DNA of 64,000 nucleotides from Oceanobacillus zhaokaii (GCF_003352005.1 NZ_CP024848.1:1559001-1623000), one strand, 5' to 3'; counted from the stretch's first letter, positions 43,473 through 52,199 are shown. Notes: generated by a model not told the origin, from the letters alone. Program-made: numbers and translations.

Positions 43473-43736
43473 TTACCAAAATAAAAAAGGAAGTAAAACG
43501 AGGGAACTAATGGCACCAATCGCAAATCCAGCACCAAATCCACCATAACCGCCATATCCATAATATCCTAAACCGAAGCCACCTAAATTTCTATTCTGAC
43601 CTATTGGTCGCAAATAAACTCTTCTATTATCAACACGTCGGATAATACCTCTGTGAATTCGGCCGTTACGCATTCTTATTTCAACAGCTCTCCCCATATG
43701 TTTACGGCAAAGCGCGTGGTTTTGTTCAAAAGACAT
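43473..43736 (-). CDS. Small protein with Sm/Lsm-like N-terminus and Gly/Tyr tail
   Basis: 87 residues. Residues 15-45 (RAVEIRMRNGRIHRGIIRRVDNRRVYLRP) read like an Sm1 motif (hydrophobic strand, NG, strand, G, D N, strand). Then FGLGYYGYGGYGGFGAGF and a C-terminal hydrophobic anchor (SLVLLPFLF). GGAGGTGAAAG ribosome-binding site. Possibly a spore coat or membrane-tethered protein; not assigned to a family. Confidence 0.65.
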   Translation of the reverse strand: MSFEQNHALCRKHMGRAVEIRMRNGRIHRGIIRRVDNRRVYLRPIGQNRNLGGFGLGYYGYGGYGGFGAGFAIGAISSLVLLPFLFW

Positions 43737-43931
43737 TCTTTCACCTCCATAATTTGCTAATGACTACAGGATAGTATATGCAAGTATTTAATATATCTAA
43801 AGGGACAGGTGTATCAGGGTTATAGCTGAATTATAGTTACGACTGACCCCGAACATGATTAAATGCAGCCCAGATCAATTATATGACAATTGCATACATT
43901 ACTACTGAAAGGTTGAGGGCGTGTAATAATC

Positions 43932-44030
43932 ATGGGTGAAGCTGTTGGTCAAGGAAGTTTCGCACTAGTGGTTGTGTTGTTTATTTTGCTAATTATCGTT
44001 GGTACATCCTTCGTTGGAATAGGATATTAA
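43932..44030 (+). CDS. YjcZ-family miniprotein
   Basis: 32 residues: a short polar head (MGEAVGQGS) and one helix [18 protein letters not shown]. This is the pattern of the YjcZ/YczM-type sporulation miniproteins of Bacilli. Its paralogue lies 30 bp downstream. Ribosome-binding site weak (GAGGGCG about 14 nt upstream). Confidence 0.75.
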   Translation: MGEAVGQGSFALVVVLFILLIIVGTSFVGIGY

Positions 44031-44060
44031 TATAAACTTATATTATTGGAGGCGAACAAG

Positions 44061-44195
44061 ATGGGTTTTGGATATAGTTATGGATGTGGCGGCTATGGAT
44101 ATGGTGCGCCTGCTGTTGGTTATGGCGGTAGTGGATTTGTATTAATTGTAGTGTTGTTTATTCTTCTAATTATTGTTGGAGCATCTTTTTTCTAA
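44061..44195 (+). CDS. YjcZ-family miniprotein with Gly/Tyr head
   Basis: 44 residues: Gly/Tyr-rich head ([16 protein letters not shown]) then [19 protein letters not shown], almost the same helix as in the gene upstream. GGAGGCG 7 nt before ATG. Likely a spore-associated membrane miniprotein; pair arose by duplication. Confidence 0.82.
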   Translation: MGFGYSYGCGGYGYGAPAVGYGGSGFVLIVVLFILLIIVGASFF

Positions 44196-44209
44196 ATAAA
44201 CGTGATTTA

Positions 44210-44244
44210 AAAATGGGCTATCGAATCAGATAGCTCATTTTTTC
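44210..44244 (+). terminator. Terminator after the YjcZ pair
   Basis: AAATGGGCTATC pairs with GATAGCTCATTT, followed by TTTT. Confidence 0.9.
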
Positions 44245-44334
44245 TGCAGTACAATCGTTCAATTTTACCGAAAATGATTACATAAGTCTAATTTAGGGAA
44301 GAGAATAGTAATGAATTAGAAAGAGGTGTAGATT

Positions 44335-44955
44335 TTGAAGAAATTAAAGGCAATAATCTTGAATTGCTCGCTGAAGCCATCTACTGAAAAATCCAATACG
44401 GATGCTCTATTACAAGATTTCATAGATGTGTTTGAAAAGAAACAAGTAGAAACTGAAACAATTAGAGTAGTAGATTATAACGTAGCATTTGGTGTGGAAG
44501 ACGACATGGGAAATGGTGATGAATGGCCAGTAATTGCGAATAAAATAGAACAAGCTGATATTTTACTCGTCGGCACGCCAGTTTGGCTCGGGGAGAAGAG
44601 CAGTGTTGCTAAAATGGTAATGGAAAGAATAAGTGGCTCTGGAAGCAAGACCAATGAATTGGGACAACCAATCTATTATAATAAAGTAGCAGGCGCTGTT
44701 GTAACAGGAAATGAGGATGGTGCAAAACATGCTGCTAGAGACATTCTCTTCAGTCTTGGTCATTATGGATTCTCGCTGCCTCCTAATCCATTATCTTATT
44801 GGGTTGGAGAAGCTGGACCAGGACCCTCTTATATCGAAGCAAATGGCTATGAAAATGAATTTACAAAAAATAATGCCCAAGTTGCGAGCCATAATTTAGT
44901 ACATTTAGCAGAAATATTAACAAATCATCCGATCCCAGCGGAAGGGAACGTTTAA
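44335..44955 (+). CDS. NAD(P)H-dependent flavodoxin-like oxidoreductase
   Basis: 206 residues with a flavodoxin fold. AIILNCSLKPST at residues 6-17 begins the FMN phosphate loop, LLVGTPVWLGEKSS near 76 and VTGNEDGAKHAARDIL near 122 complete the flavin site. Similar to NADPH-dependent FMN reductases and modulators of drug activity. TTG start with AGAGGTG upstream. Single gene with hairpin after it. Natural electron acceptor unknown. Confidence 0.85.
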   Translation: MKKLKAIILNCSLKPSTEKSNTDALLQDFIDVFEKKQVETETIRVVDYNVAFGVEDDMGNGDEWPVIANKIEQADILLVGTPVWLGEKSSVAKMVMERISGSGSKTNELGQPIYYNKVAGAVVTGNEDGAKHAARDILFSLGHYGFSLPPNPLSYWVGEAGPGPSYIEANGYENEFTKNNAQVASHNLVHLAEILTNHPIPAEGNV

Positions 44956-44999
44956 AATAAGTTAAGTTTGCGCAATATCATATCAATGAATGATTTTAA

Positions 45000-45042
45000 A
45001 TGAAACGTTCTCTGTCTATTTGATAGGGAACGTTTTAAATAT
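45000..45042 (+). terminator. Terminator after the FMN reductase-like gene
   Basis: AAACGTTCTCT pairs with AGGGAACGTTTT. Confidence 0.82.
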
Positions 45043-45103
45043 TTGAATTGTCGAATGATGTAGGATTATTGACTGATTTCGTAAAATTATTTGTAAATTA
45101 TAA

Positions 45104-45143
45104 TTAATTTGTATTATTTGTATTGAAAAATAGTACAAATTAA
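45104..45143. promoter_or_regulatory. Inverted repeat flanking a promoter
   Basis: TTAATTTGTA (45104-45113) and TACAAATTAA (45134-45143) form a perfect 10-bp inverted repeat with a 20-bp centre. It encloses the -35 region of the promoter at 45123-45150 and may be an operator. Confidence 0.5.
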
Positions 45144-45150
45144 CTATAAT
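45123..45150 (+). promoter_or_regulatory. SigmaA-type promoter upstream of the sigma-like gene
   Basis: TTGAAA (45123-45128), 16-bp spacer, TATAAT (45145-45150), about 145 bp before the start of the sigma region 2 gene. Confidence 0.55.
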
Positions 45151-45298
45151 TAATATTAGTTGCTGTCTCATTAGGAAAAGATCTTTGTAAAAAATTAATG
45201 CCGAGATGAATTTATTTTAGAAAAACGAAAAGAAATCTTTATCATCATAGATGAGTTTGTGAGCAATTTAGATTTCTGGAAAAGGTGGGAGAGTGGGG

Positions 45299-45604
45299 AT
45301 GAAGTTTAATAGCTATCAAGAAATAGTTTCGCAAAATCAGAAACGATACTTGCAACATATTCAAAAGTTAAGTATGAATGCTGCTGAACAAATTGTTTAC
45401 CATGGAGCGACATATACAATATGGCATCCATTTAAGAAAAGAGAGCCGGATAAAGGAACCCTTTCTACATACTTCAACTTCACCATCCGCAATCATCTGA
45501 TCGATTTAATACAAGACAAATCGAAAGCACTGCAAATTAAAGCCATCCAAGAGACTATCCAAATCCAACATAACAAGCCGATGAAACAGACACAATCGCA
45601 TTAA
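45299..45604 (+). CDS. Stand-alone sigma-70 region 2-like protein
   Basis: About 101 residues. VYHGATYTIWHPFKKREPDKGTLSTYFNFTIRNHLIDLIQ (residues 33-72) corresponds to sigma-70 region 2 (core binding and -10 recognition; compare ...LWNAYEKFDPKKGTFSTYAY...RNRLIDLI). Regions 3 and 4 are absent; the protein ends 30 residues later. Possibilities: a RsoA-like partner that supplies region 2 to a separate region-4 protein, or a truncated sigma gene. An open stretch without a start codon (45201-45309) encodes coding-like sequence ending over this start. Start ATG 45299 or GTG 45293. Confidence 0.6.
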   Translation: MKFNSYQEIVSQNQKRYLQHIQKLSMNAAEQIVYHGATYTIWHPFKKREPDKGTLSTYFNFTIRNHLIDLIQDKSKALQIKAIQETIQIQHNKPMKQTQSH

Positions 45605-45651
45605 TAGCTATAAGGTATACTTTTTCAATTTACATAGTACAGTGATAATAA

Positions 45652-45690
45652 TTAAAGGAGCGTAACAAATTTTGTTACGCTCCTTTAAAT
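45652..45690. terminator. Terminator of the PTS-like gene
   Basis: AAAGGAGCGTAACAAA pairs with TTTGTTACGCTCCTTT; usable from both sides. Confidence 0.92.
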
Positions 45691-47295
45691 TTACAATGTA
45701 CGTAATTTAATTAAATCGTCATTTTGCTTAACAGTTTTTACTCGAGATGTTTGCACATCTAGATATTCTTCAGAATTTGTAATTACAATAGGTGTCGTTG
45801 TTTTATAACCAGCTTTTTGAATTTCTTCTATATCAAATTCAATCAGTAAATCACCTTGTTTAATCTGATCTCCTTGCTGAACATGAGTTTTGAAATATTT
45901 TCCTTCGAGTTTAATTGTATTTACTCCAATGAAAATTAATAATTCAGCTCCAGCATTTGTTGTTATGCCAATTGCATGTCCAGTTGGGAATAGGGAAGTA
46001 ATCGTACCGTTAACAGGTGAAATAACTTTTCCTACCTCTGGTTCAATAGCAATGCCTTTTCCGACTGTCTCAGTTGCAAAAAGCTGATCCTCCACCTCGG
46101 AAAGTTGTAATACTTTTCCTTGTAATGGACTTCCAATTGTTTCTGGTTTTACACCAACAACTAAATGGCTGTAATTATCCGCTTTCTTCTGATTTTTCCC
46201 TTCAAATCCAAGTGCATAAGTTAAAATTAATCCTAGTAAGAAAGCAGTTCCAATTCCAATTAAGTGACTTCCTAACGGTGAAAACGCTGGGATGGATAGT
46301 AAGCTCGGCAGTACAAATTCTATCATTCGCACACCAAGACCTCCATTAATTGCCCCACCGATCGCTCCAGCAATAATGACATAAATCATCGTTCGTCTAT
46401 ACCGTAAAATAATTCCATAGTTAATTGCTTCTGTTGTTCCAGCCAAACCACCGGGAACAATACCACTGGCAGCAAGGGCTTTCAAATCCTTGTCTTTTGT
46501 CTTCAAAAATACAGCAATTGCAATACCAACTTGTGCAAATGGTGCAGGTGCCGCCATTGCTATAATTGGGTCTGGCCCTGTTGCAAGATTTGCAATAGCA
46601 AGTGGGATGACAGTCCAATGTAGACCAGCAATTGTAAGAAATGTCCATGCGCTCCCTAATACAGCCCCAGCAAGAATACCGCTTTTAGCGCTTAAGAAAT
46701 TAATGATAAAGCCAAGTCCTTCACCAAGTAAAGTCCCAAATGGTCCAAAAATAAGCAATGTTAATGGTACCATTACGAGTAAGGCAATCATTGGATTGAT
46801 AAACATTTGAACCTCTTTATAAATTACTTTTTTCAAAACCTTTTCTAGCCCTGCATAAACAAGCATTGCAATAAATATTGGAAATACAGTTGAGGAATAA
46901 TCTGCCAACAGGACAGGCATTCCTAAAAAGTTGATCGACTCAACTCCGCCATCTACAAGACCGACAATTTCTGGAGTAAGTAGAGACGCACCGATAACTC
47001 CTCCAACATATCCATTTGCACCAATTTTATTGGCGATAGAAATTCCTAGAAATACTGGCAGGAAATAAAAGACTGCTCCACCAGCAGCAGACAAGACTAT
47101 ATAGGTACCGCTTTCAGAAGATAGCCAGCCTACCATTGATAAAACTGCTACAAGTGCTTTCAATAAACCAGCCCCTGCAAGTAAACCAATAATTGGTGCA
47201 AAGCTACCAGAAAGTACCTCTAAAATTTTAGTCAAGAATGATTCTTTTTTTATGTTCGATTGTTCTGTTTGATTAATGTCTTGTTGATTACTCAT
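45691..47295 (-). CDS. PTS-like permease (EIIC plus degenerate EIIA), no EIIB, no phosphohistidine
   Basis: 534 residues of the glucose/beta-glucoside PTS superfamily. Residues about 20-370 are an EIIC membrane domain, about 395-525 an EIIA(Glc) domain. Two things are wrong for a PTS enzyme: there is no N-terminal EIIB domain with its phosphocysteine, and the EIIA phosphorylation His is Phe455 (LLIFIGVNT in place of LLIHIGIDT; Asp also Asn459). The auxiliary His440 in GHAIGI is kept. In EIIC the usual TEPAIYG is TTEAINYG (near 288). The frame is intact and well conserved otherwise, so this is not simple decay. Divergent from an AraC regulator, with a cre-like site in front. It could be a facilitator or a sugar sensor. 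Confidence 0.85.
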   Translation of the reverse strand: MSNQQDINQTEQSNIKKESFLTKILEVLSGSFAPIIGLLAGAGLLKALVAVLSMVGWLSSESGTYIVLSAAGGAVFYFLPVFLGISIANKIGANGYVGGVIGASLLTPEIVGLVDGGVESINFLGMPVLLADYSSTVFPIFIAMLVYAGLEKVLKKVIYKEVQMFINPMIALLVMVPLTLLIFGPFGTLLGEGLGFIINFLSAKSGILAGAVLGSAWTFLTIAGLHWTVIPLAIANLATGPDPIIAMAAPAPFAQVGIAIAVFLKTKDKDLKALAASGIVPGGLAGTTEAINYGIILRYRRTMIYVIIAGAIGGAINGGLGVRMIEFVLPSLLSIPAFSPLGSHLIGIGTAFLLGLILTYALGFEGKNQKKADNYSHLVVGVKPETIGSPLQGKVLQLSEVEDQLFATETVGKGIAIEPEVGKVISPVNGTITSLFPTGHAIGITTNAGAELLIFIGVNTIKLEGKYFKTHVQQGDQIKQGDLLIEFDIEEIQKAGYKTTTPIVITNSEEYLDVQTSRVKTVKQNDDLIKLRTL

Positions 47296-47322
47296 AATAA
47301 TTCTCCTAATTCTTTTTGATAA

Positions 47323-47336
47323 TGAAAGCGTTGTTA
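47323..47336. promoter_or_regulatory. Possible cre site (CcpA) before the PTS-like gene
   Basis: TGAAAGCGTTGTTA matches 11-12 of 14 positions of the cre consensus TGWAARCGYTWNCA, 28 bp upstream of the start. Suggests glucose repression. Confidence 0.45.
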
Positions 47337-47440
47337 TGTTACAATTATAATTAACTTTTAATAATAGCGTTAGGACTTTTTTGACAAAAGAAGGATAAAA
47401 ATATCAATAATTATCGATACCAGTTCTTTGGGGGAGAAAA

Positions 47441-48640
47441 ATGAAGCAATCCAGACTAATTACAACAGCAATGAAATTGCAGCAGATTACCAATTTAAAT
47501 ATTTATGTATTGGATCAGTATAAGGATTTCATCTATTATCATGAGATTTTAATGATTCCCGATTTTATGCCAGGGTATGGTCAGTCCGATATATTAGATT
47601 TACATAATATAATGAACCAAAATGGACGCGTTTATTCTTATATTAATGAATGGGGACTGCATTATTTTGGATTTCGCTTTAAAAAGCAGGATGAGTATAC
47701 GGTTATCATTGGACCATATTTAGTTACAACGCCAAACGTATATAGTTTATCCAGAGACTATAATTTAAGTAGCATTAGGGGGGAGGATTTACGAGGACTA
47801 ATTGATGAAATTTATGTGCTAACGACTGATCAAGCAAACAGTTTCGCAAGTATGCTTAGACTATTTGAAACCATGTCTGAAAATGAATCAGATCAAGCTA
47901 CCATTGTTGCTGATAAATCCAGAGAAGCGGAGTATAATCGTCAGACAAACACAAATTTAGATGAAGAAGCAGAATTAGTAGAACTACGCTATATAATTGA
48001 AAAGGATTTTATGTATGCAGTTGAGCAAGGAAATAAAACGGAAGCATTAAACCTTATTAACTCGGGTAATTTATTGTTTTCATTCTCAGAGCGCTTTCCA
48101 AATCAGCCAATAAGAAGGATGAAAAATAATCTAATTGTAATGAATACGATGTTGCGAATTGCAGCAAGAAATAGTAATGTGCCAACGATATTAATTCATC
48201 GCATCTCAGAGAAGTATGCATTGCAAATTGAAAACTCAAGTAAATTAGCAACGCTCAATCAATTACATGATAATATGATCGCGGCATATTGTGATCTTGT
48301 TTCTGAAAGCGCATTACGTCATTATTCTAAAACAATCCAAATAGCGATTGAGCATATTCAAACTTATTATGACCAACAATTAAATATGGTAGAAATAGCA
48401 AAGGCTTGTAATACACACCCGAGCCATCTTTCTAGGAGTTTTAAAAAGGAAACAAACATGACCATTACAGCATACCAGCAGATGCTAAGAATGAATCGAG
48501 CGAAGTACTTGCTCGAAACAGAGCCATTAACGATAGAAGAAATCGCATGGATTGTTGGCTATGAGGATTCTTCCTATTTTGCAAGAGTATTTAAGAAAGA
48601 AACAGGCAGTACACCAACCGCATATCGGCAAGGTATATAA
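47441..48640 (+). CDS. AraC-family transcriptional regulator
   Basis: 399 residues. The C-terminal 100 form two HTH motifs of the AraC/XylS family (IQTYYDQQLNMVEIAKACNTHPSHLSRSFKK near 308 and the second ending in YEDSSYFARVFKKETGSTPTAYRQ). The long N-terminal region (1-290) is not a cupin and resembles the ligand-sensing part of YesN/YsiA-type sugar regulators. Divergent from the PTS-like permease with 145 bp between, so it probably regulates that gene. GGGGGAGAAA ribosome-binding site. Confidence 0.88.
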   Translation: MKQSRLITTAMKLQQITNLNIYVLDQYKDFIYYHEILMIPDFMPGYGQSDILDLHNIMNQNGRVYSYINEWGLHYFGFRFKKQDEYTVIIGPYLVTTPNVYSLSRDYNLSSIRGEDLRGLIDEIYVLTTDQANSFASMLRLFETMSENESDQATIVADKSREAEYNRQTNTNLDEEAELVELRYIIEKDFMYAVEQGNKTEALNLINSGNLLFSFSERFPNQPIRRMKNNLIVMNTMLRIAARNSNVPTILIHRISEKYALQIENSSKLATLNQLHDNMIAAYCDLVSESALRHYSKTIQIAIEHIQTYYDQQLNMVEIAKACNTHPSHLSRSFKKETNMTITAYQQMLRMNRAKYLLETEPLTIEEIAWIVGYEDSSYFARVFKKETGSTPTAYRQGI

Positions 48641-48676
48641 AAAAGCTGGTCTAATCATACTAGGCCAGCTTTAAGA
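48641..48676. terminator. Terminator between the AraC gene and proC
   Basis: AAAGCTGGTCTA pairs with TAGGCCAGCTTT between convergent genes. Confidence 0.88.
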
Positions 48677-48704
48677 TTGCCATCTATTTAAAGATCAAGA
48701 ACGA

Positions 48705-49502
48705 TTATTTCTTAAGTTTCTCCATATTTGCTTTTACTGCATCAATAATTGCAGAACGAAATCCGTTTTCTTCAAGACTAGCAACAGATTCGATTGTTGT
48801 TCCACCTGGCGAGCAAACATCATCCTTTAGCTTACCAGGGTGATCGTCTGATTCTAATACCATTTTAGCAGAACCAAGTACAGACTGTGCTGCGATTTTA
48901 TATGCATTATTTCTAGGCATCCCATATAAAACTGCTGCATCTGCTAGAGCTTCAATAAACAAGTATACGAAAGCAGGAGAGGAACCACCAACGGCACTTG
49001 CAATGTCCATTAGACTCTCATCAATGAATTCTACTTTACCGAAGCTTTCAAACAAGGCTCTAATTTCTTCTTTTTCCTCTTCGGTCACAAAGCGATTAAA
49101 ACTAATCGAGGTCATACCTTCTCCAACATTTACTGGTGTATTCGGCATTGCTTTCGCGATTTTTATCTTTCTTTGAAAATGTTTCTCACTTTGTGCAATG
49201 GTTTGTCCTGCTGCAATGTGAATGACAATCGCATCATCACGAATGCCATCTCTTATTTCTTCAATCACATCAGGATATACATTTGGAGTAACAGAAAGGA
49301 AAATAATATTACAGTTTTCTGCAACAGACAAATTATCTTCGAAAACATTAATTCTATATTCTTCTTTTATATCTATTAATTTCGCGATAGAACGATTTGA
49401 AGCATAGACATCATGCGGATCGGTGTAACCTGATTTCACAATACCTCCAATAATTGCTTTCGCCATATTTCCAGTACCAATAAATCCAATATTTCGTTTC
49501 AT
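48705..49502 (-). CDS. proC: Pyrroline-5-carboxylate reductase
   Basis: About 265 residues. Last step of proline biosynthesis: NAD(P)H-dependent reduction of pyrroline-5-carboxylate. GFIGTGNMAKAIIGG at the N-terminus is the Rossmann loop; SAVGGSSPAFVYLFIEALADAAVLYGMPR near 164 and SPGGTTIESV near 233 are ProC signatures. AAGGA 8 nt before ATG 49502; the longer TTG start (49508) is less likely. B. subtilis has several paralogues (ProG, ProH, ProI); which one this matches is unclear. Confidence 0.94.
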   Translation of the reverse strand: MKRNIGFIGTGNMAKAIIGGIVKSGYTDPHDVYASNRSIAKLIDIKEEYRINVFEDNLSVAENCNIIFLSVTPNVYPDVIEEIRDGIRDDAIVIHIAAGQTIAQSEKHFQRKIKIAKAMPNTPVNVGEGMTSISFNRFVTEEEKEEIRALFESFGKVEFIDESLMDIASAVGGSSPAFVYLFIEALADAAVLYGMPRNNAYKIAAQSVLGSAKMVLESDDHPGKLKDDVCSPGGTTIESVASLEENGFRSAIIDAVKANMEKLKK

Positions 49503-49508
49503 ATCCAA

Positions 49509-49903
49509 AATCCTTCCAAATCATAAATTATTAAATACGTTTCATTTTACTTTAGTAAAAGAAGGATAGCAACTGAGAGCAATGTGTGAAATGTGAATGG
49601 ACAGATTATTTGAAGTTTACAATCGCGGTATCATCTTATAAGGATATACATTAAATTTACTTGAAAATAAAGAACCATAACAGTTCTATGAAAAGAATAC
49701 CACTAGAGGGGGAAAGACCATAGCTGCATATGTGTCTGTACAGTCACAGTTTGTATTTGGTGAGGAAGTAAGTGTAGGAATTAAGGAATGAAGATTAATA
49801 TAATCAAGAAACCACAAATTTTGGATAAAGGATAGCAAAATTTGGGATAGTAAAGTGGAAAGGTGGAAATCACTTAAAAATTACTATTGTGAGGTGAAAG
49901 TAG
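49509..49903. other. Intergenic stretch with a coding-like fragment
   Basis: Between divergent proC and the GH3 gene. A 36-codon open stretch at 49681-49791 follows a TAA, contains AYVSVQSQFVFGEEVSVGIKE and ends in TGA, but has no normal start codon. It may be the tail of a decayed gene. No clear promoter pair was found. Confidence 0.35.
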
Positions 49904-51880
49904 ATGGTTATAATTTATAGAAAAGCAGTGCCATGTATCCTAGCAATTCTTTTATCCATACAGTTATGGGTTCCTCAGGCTCACGCACAAAATGATGTCG
50001 AAGTAGAAACGAGAACGAAAGCTATTTTAACTGTAGAGGGAAAACGATACCGAGATTTAAATGATAATGGAATTTTAGATGCATATGAAAACTGGGAGTT
50101 ATCTGATGAGGAGCGAGTAGAAAATCTGTTGTCACTGATGACGCTTGAGGAAAAGATCGGTCTAATGACAATTAATGAATATCCAGAAATAAAGGAAAAT
50201 AAGCTCGTCCTGCCAAATAAATTTCTCGATCAACATACACGCTACTTTATTTTTAGAGGTACGCAAAGTGCAGATGTGATAACGAACTACAATAATGAGC
50301 TACAGGCAGCAGCCGAGGCATCAAGGCTAGGTATACCTGCCGTTATCGTTTCCAATCCGAGAAATCATGTCTTGGGCACTCCGAATATAGAAGAATCAGG
50401 TCAGTTTTCCTACTGGCCAGGTACTTTAGGCTTTGCGGCAACGCGTGAAGCTGACCTAGCCAAAGAATTCGGTCAGATTGCTGCTAAGGAGTGGACTGCT
50501 ACTGGTATACGCAAAATGTATGGCTATTCTGCTGACGTTGCTACAGATCCATTATGGGCAAGAGTGGAGGAAACATTTGGCGAACATCCAGAGCTTGTCT
50601 CCGGAATGATTTATAATGTCATCAGAGGGTTTCAAGGTGATGTATTAAATGAAAACAGTGTATCCCAAACAACAAGGCATTATCCTGGGGGTGGTGTTCG
50701 AACAGATGGCAGAGACCCACATTTTAAAGAAGGTCAGTCTAATATTTACCCGACTCCAGGCAGTCTCCTGAAGTACCATATGCCGCCTTTTCAAGCAGCT
50801 ATCGAAGCTGATACGACGGCAATAATGCCTTATTACGCATATCCAAGTAATGATAGTGCCAATCAAGGCTTACCACCATTTAGTGCTACGGAACAATTTG
50901 AAGAAGTTGCATTTGCACTAAATGAAAATTTTATTAACGGTTATTTACGCGATAAACTTCATTTCTTAGGCTATGTTAATTCTGACACCAGCGCAGTTAT
51001 TGACCGGGCATGGGGTGCACAGAATTTATCATTAGAGGAGAGGTTTGCTAAGGCGATTAATGCAGGAACAAATATTTTTTCCGGCGTTCCAAATCCAGAA
51101 CCGATTATTTCTGCAGTAAATCAGGGATTGGTAAAGGAAGAAAGTGTTAATCGATCGGTAAAATATTTGCTGACAGAAATGATGAAATTAGGACTGTTTG
51201 AAAATCCATATAAGGATCCCGAAAAGGCGCTGGCTATTGTAAATGACCCAGCTTCTCAAGAACGTGCAGATGAAGCACACCGGAAGTCCATTGTTTTACT
51301 TAAAAACGATAACAATCTTTTGCCATTGAATGATGAAAAAATTAAGAATGTCAAGCTTTATGTTGAGAAATTTCCTAGTGGGGAGAACGGACAAAATACG
51401 AGGGAATTAAAAGAGAGAATACGGAACTATGATAATTCAATCATCATAGTAGATAGCCTTGAAGAAGCAACACATGCGTTTGTTTGGATGCTTCCTTGGC
51501 AAGATCTTTTTAAGAATAATCCAACCTTGGTCATTGGACCGGATACTGGAATAGATCAGGTTGACCGAATTGTGGAGATTCAGAAGACTGTTCCCACGTT
51601 AACTGCCATCAACATGTCTAGTCCATGGCTGATTGATAAGGTTGAACCAAACGCAGCAGTGGTAATAAGTACGTTCGGTGTGAAGCCTGAAGCACTTATT
51701 GACGTCATTCGCGGTAAGTTTAATCCAACAGGAAGGCTCCCATTTACCATTCCAGCGAGTCGGGAAGCAGTTAACAATCAAGTTGGCGATATCCCAGGGT
51801 ATGATGAAGATCCATCATATATGTATCGAGACAAAAATGGCAATCGCTATGAATATAACTTCGGTCTTTCTTATGAATAG
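49904..51880 (+). CDS. Secreted glycoside hydrolase family 3 enzyme
   Basis: 658 residues. Signal peptide (about 1-28, ending AHA); an EF-hand-like DLNDNGILDAYENWELSDEER near 48; (alpha/beta)8 barrel with RHYPGGG near 260 (KHFPGHG in most relatives) and the probable nucleophile Asp in YVNSDTS near 362; then the alpha/beta sandwich (RKSIVLLKNDNNLLPL near 461). GH3 enzymes release terminal beta-glucose, xylose or N-acetylglucosamine; with this layout a beta-glucosidase is most likely, but KHFPG and GFVVSDW are both altered. GTGAGGTGAAAG ribosome-binding site. Confidence 0.87.
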   Translation: MVIIYRKAVPCILAILLSIQLWVPQAHAQNDVEVETRTKAILTVEGKRYRDLNDNGILDAYENWELSDEERVENLLSLMTLEEKIGLMTINEYPEIKENKLVLPNKFLDQHTRYFIFRGTQSADVITNYNNELQAAAEASRLGIPAVIVSNPRNHVLGTPNIEESGQFSYWPGTLGFAATREADLAKEFGQIAAKEWTATGIRKMYGYSADVATDPLWARVEETFGEHPELVSGMIYNVIRGFQGDVLNENSVSQTTRHYPGGGVRTDGRDPHFKEGQSNIYPTPGSLLKYHMPPFQAAIEADTTAIMPYYAYPSNDSANQGLPPFSATEQFEEVAFALNENFINGYLRDKLHFLGYVNSDTSAVIDRAWGAQNLSLEERFAKAINAGTNIFSGVPNPEPIISAVNQGLVKEESVNRSVKYLLTEMMKLGLFENPYKDPEKALAIVNDPASQERADEAHRKSIVLLKNDNNLLPLNDEKIKNVKLYVEKFPSGENGQNTRELKERIRNYDNSIIIVDSLEEATHAFVWMLPWQDLFKNNPTLVIGPDTGIDQVDRIVEIQKTVPTLTAINMSSPWLIDKVEPNAAVVISTFGVKPEALIDVIRGKFNPTGRLPFTIPASREAVNNQVGDIPGYDEDPSYMYRDKNGNRYEYNFGLSYE

Positions 51881-52053
51881 TCCTTTCGTGGTAGCTTATT
51901 TTTTCATAAGATTGAAACAGCTTATTCAAGGTAAAGTCAATTCGAATCAATGTTCTGTAGGTTTGATTTAGAATAACAATTTCTATGCACACTTTTCGAA
52001 CTCCAGCATATATTAACTTCTGTGTGAGAAATATATGAGGGAGGAAGATAGTG

Positions 52054-52185
52054 ATGAGTAACAATCAAATATTCAAAATTAACTATGACTCAGTTGTTGA
52101 TGAAGGATATAAGGTTATCGAAGTAAATATCTCTGAATCAGCTGAAAATTTATATGCAGTCTGTACGCCGGTTAAAATGGACTAG
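52054..52185 (+). CDS. Small acidic protein, unknown
   Basis: 43 residues (MSNNQIFKINYDSVVDEGY start, ending YAVCTPVKMD), no membrane segment. GGGAGGAA 9 nt upstream and a strong terminator after the stop indicate a real single gene. An in-frame GTG at 52051 would add one residue. No family recognised. Confidence 0.6.
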   Translation: MSNNQIFKINYDSVVDEGYKVIEVNISESAENLYAVCTPVKMD

Positions 52186-52199
52186 GTATTAATATTCTA

